From DATLGB01 sp964242305 (GTDB lineage: Bacteria; Actinomycetota; Thermoleophilia; Solirubrobacterales; Solirubrobacteraceae), in the NCBI GenBank assembly GCA_964242305.1, contig CAXTBB010000017.1, positions 9,271-73,270 on the forward strand: 64,000 nt of DNA. The letters run 5' to 3'. Numbering within the stretch: the stretch's first letter is position 1; every line of letters begins with the position of its first letter. Shown piece by piece: positions 62,287 through 64,000 of this stretch. The notes beneath the pieces were generated by a model. That model was not told the DNA's origin. It did no database searches and saw only the letters and a list, made by a program, of their open reading frames with translations. The position numbers were made by a program, and so were the translations under genes.

Positions 62287-63100
62287 TAGGGTGAGGCTCG
62301 CCGCCGCGACGGTCCTCACGCTGCTCGCCCTGGCGGCGCCCGCCACGGCCACGACGGAGGTCGCCTCGCTCGGCAGCGTCCGCGCCGAGCTCTCCTACAC
62401 CAAGCACAAGCAGTACCCCTACGCGACGGGGGTGAGCCTGCGCGTCTTCGACGGCGACACCCCGATCGCCAGTCGCACGATTTCCGACGACATGGCGCTG
62501 TCGCCCATCGGCCTCAACGGGGGATCTAAGTCGGTCAGCGTGCGCGACCTCGACAAGGACGGCGTCGGCGAGGCCGTCTTCGACCTCTACTCGGGCGGCG
62601 CGCACTGCTGCGAGATCACCTACCTCTACGACGGGGCCACCGAGATCGTCCACGACTGGGCCGACCCCGGCTACGAGTTCAAGGACATCGACGGCGACGG
62701 CACCGACGAGTTCGTCAGCGCCGACGCCCGCTTCCAGTACACACTCGCCGACTCGTTCGCCGCCAGCTACCCGCCCGCGCAGATCTTCCGCCTCGCCAAC
62801 GGCGCGCTCCAGGATGTCACCAAGGACCCGAGCGTCGCCCCCGCCGTCCGCACGGACGCCCGCCGCGCGCTCAAGACGTATCGCTACGCGCGCCGCAAGG
62901 CGCGCAAGGACCCCGTCTACCAGGAGCTCATCAAGAGCACCCTCGGCGCCTACTCCGCCGACCAGTGCTCACTGGGAGACTGCGCGCCGGGCTACGCCCG
63001 TATCCGCACCGCCGTCGCCGCCGGCCAGGTCTCAAAGACCAAGCACTACCTGGGCACGGTCCGCAAGCTGCTGCGCAAGCTCGGCTACGACGCCGCTTAG
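62282..63100 (+). CDS. Secreted protein with calcium-loop (FG-GAP/VCBS-like) motifs
   Basis: The 272-residue product has a signal peptide (LAAATVLTLLALAAPATA) and two D-x-D-x-D-G loops, DLDKDGVGEA near residue 96 and DIDGDGTDEF near 138, which likely bind calcium. A GGAHCCEITYLYDG segment has adjacent cysteines. The C-terminal third is basic and helical (ARRALKTYRYARRKARKDP). The family is unknown to me. ATG 62282 is inside a hairpin repeat; GTG 62291 (VRLAAAT) would also keep the signal. Confidence 0.78.
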   Translation: MRRVRLAAATVLTLLALAAPATATTEVASLGSVRAELSYTKHKQYPYATGVSLRVFDGDTPIASRTISDDMALSPIGLNGGSKSVSVRDLDKDGVGEAVFDLYSGGAHCCEITYLYDGATEIVHDWADPGYEFKDIDGDGTDEFVSADARFQYTLADSFAASYPPAQIFRLANGALQDVTKDPSVAPAVRTDARRALKTYRYARRKARKDPVYQELIKSTLGAYSADQCSLGDCAPGYARIRTAVAAGQVSKTKHYLGTVRKLLRKLGYDAA

Positions 63101-64000
63101 CGGTCGCCCGGCGCGCGCGCCGGGTTGACGCTGACGGGAAGGTCGAGGTCGAGCGCAGTGCGGATGATGCGGTTCTGCTCGATGGTGTGGGCGGCCGGGT
63201 AGCCCTCGCCCGGGCTGGCGCGCTCGGGGCGGCCGACATAGCCGAACTCGAGATGGTCGGGCAGGATGTGGAGCATGCGCGGGGACATGTGCGCGCGGGC
63301 GCCCATGTTGCGCGGCTCCTCTTGGACCCAGAGGACCTCGCGGAGGTTCGGGTAGCGGTTGATCTCCTCGAGGATCTGCGCCTGCGGGAAGGGGTACAGC
63401 AGCTCGACGCGCGAGATGGCCACGCCCGGGTTGTCCTCGCGGGTGGTGTGGCCCTTGAGGTCGTAGAAGACCTTGCCCGTGCAGAAGATCAGGCGGGTGA
63501 CGGCGTCCTCGTCGATGCGCGGCTCGCTCAGCACGGGGTAGAAGCGCGAGTCGGACAGGTGGGCGATCTGCGACATCGCCTGCGGCAGGCGCAGCAGCTG
63601 CTTGGGGGTGAAGATGACCAGTGGGCGCTGCTTGGCGACCCGGGCCTGGCGGCGCAGCAGGTGGAAGTTCTGGGCCGGCGTGGTCAGGTTGGCGACGCGG
63701 ATGTTGCCCTCGGCGGCGAGCTGCAGGAAGCGCTCGAGGCGGGCGCTCGAGTGCTCGGGGCCGGAGCCCTCATAGCCGTGGGGCAGCAGCAGCGTCAGCC
63801 GCGAGGTCTGCCCCCACTTGGCCAGCGCGCTGATGATGAACTGGTCGACGATGACCTGGGCGGAGTTGGCGAAGTCGCCGAACTGCGCCTCCCAGATGAC
63901 CAGCGACTCGGGCGCCTCCTGCGAGTAGCCGTACTCGAAGCCGAGGCAGGCGACCTCGCTCAGCGGCGAGTTGTGCAGCTCGAGCGGCGCGAGCGCGCCC
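63097..64000 (-). CDS. kgd: 2-oxoglutarate decarboxylase/dehydrogenase E1 (C-terminal part)
   Basis: About 300 C-terminal residues of the thiamine-dependent 2-oxoglutarate dehydrogenase E1 or the actinobacterial multifunctional Kgd are present; the rest lies beyond 64000. Key segments are LGFEYGYSQEAPESLVIWEA, FGDFANSAQVIVDQFI, LLLPHGYEGSGPEHSSARLE, LCSGKVF-like LIFCTGKVFYDL and WVQEEPRNMGA. The C-terminus ends after QNRIIRTALDL. It completes, with aconitase, a second TCA-cycle step in this window. Its stop overlaps the convergent secreted-protein gene by four bases. Confidence 0.95.
   Translation of the reverse strand, partial: GALAPLELHNSPLSEVACLGFEYGYSQEAPESLVIWEAQFGDFANSAQVIVDQFIISALAKWGQTSRLTLLLPHGYEGSGPEHSSARLERFLQLAAEGNIRVANLTTPAQNFHLLRRQARVAKQRPLVIFTPKQLLRLPQAMSQIAHLSDSRFYPVLSEPRIDEDAVTRLIFCTGKVFYDLKGHTTREDNPGVAISRVELLYPFPQAQILEEINRYPNLREVLWVQEEPRNMGARAHMSPRMLHILPDHLEFGYVGRPERASPGEGYPAAHTIEQNRIIRTALDLDLPVSVNPARAPGDR

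Overview
The window is about 64 kb of very GC-rich, gene-dense DNA from what looks like a chromosomal segment of a high-GC actinobacterium, most likely of the Thermoleophilia/Solirubrobacterales type. The reasons are the base composition, frequent GTG and TTG starts, a furA-katG pair, NucS instead of a MutS system, an F420-dependent dehydrogenase of the FGD type, an actinobacterial-type 2-oxoglutarate decarboxylase/dehydrogenase, and secreted proteins with short collagen-like stalks. The lineage is an inference from gene content. I saw no rRNA, tRNA, CRISPR array, phage or insertion-sequence transposase. No gap between genes exceeds about 175 bases.

Layout. (1) 1-5145: a peptide-use locus. 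An oligopeptide-binding lipoprotein (cut by the window edge), an M28 aminopeptidase and an XRE-cupin repressor run leftwards with 4-base overlaps. An M20 peptidase is divergent, and the gap between them holds a good promoter flanked by two copies of one palindrome. (2) 5148-10604: an acyl-CoA dehydrogenase, an ADP-forming acyl-CoA synthetase and a PYROXD2/phytoene-desaturase-like FAD enzyme form a leftward operon, with a divergent TetR regulator. (3) 10613-18567: a leftward block encodes a Rieske oxygenase, a second PYROXD2-like FAD enzyme, a complete Pot-type ABC importer and a TetR regulator carrying a hotdog (thioesterase-like) domain. Two TetR-like palindromes flank the promoter in front of the binding-protein gene, which has no normal start codon. 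Regions 2 and 3 look like uptake and oxidative breakdown of an unknown amine or acyl compound.

(4) 18643-23833: an MFS exporter, a GT39-type glycosyltransferase and two secreted collagen-stalk proteins, one with a DUF4331 domain. (5) 23871-28853: furA-katG behind a Fur box, a DSD1-like PLP enzyme and a protein made of two TetR repressors in tandem. (6) 28855-37153: a CHASE-PAS sensor without output domain, FGD and nicotinate phosphoribosyltransferase genes on overlapping promoters, an SDR, an internally deleted alpha/beta-hydrolase, an amine oxidase with a DUF427 protein, and a YbhN-like membrane protein. (7) 37167-41687: aconitase, M42 peptidase and HAD phosphatase in a coupled operon. (8) 41684-46526: a CcdA-like/beta-propeller fusion paired with a MauE/thioredoxin/Cys-rich fusion, a GNAT and EttA.

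(9) 46546-54427: a beta-helix protein, a likely MerR-DUF433/DUF5615 toxin-antitoxin pair, an ABC-2 exporter, a J-domain/TPR protein with a renalase-like enzyme, an acidic small protein, NucS and an enoyl-CoA hydratase. (10) 54472-64000: a large secreted DUF11-like protein, YjbQ, an alkyltransferase-like protein, a DUF1028 protein, a diguanylate cyclase, a Rossmann-fold protein, FMN reductase-YceI facing MarR across a palindrome, HxlR, a secreted calcium-loop protein, and the 3' end of the 2-oxoglutarate decarboxylase gene.

Two themes stand out. Many starts sit 6-7 bases after a TANNNT box, suggesting widespread leaderless transcription. Small palindromic repeats sit exactly on gene boundaries: one hairpin occurs twice and carries the start codon of the downstream gene, and one 117-base element supplies the stop codons of two convergent genes.
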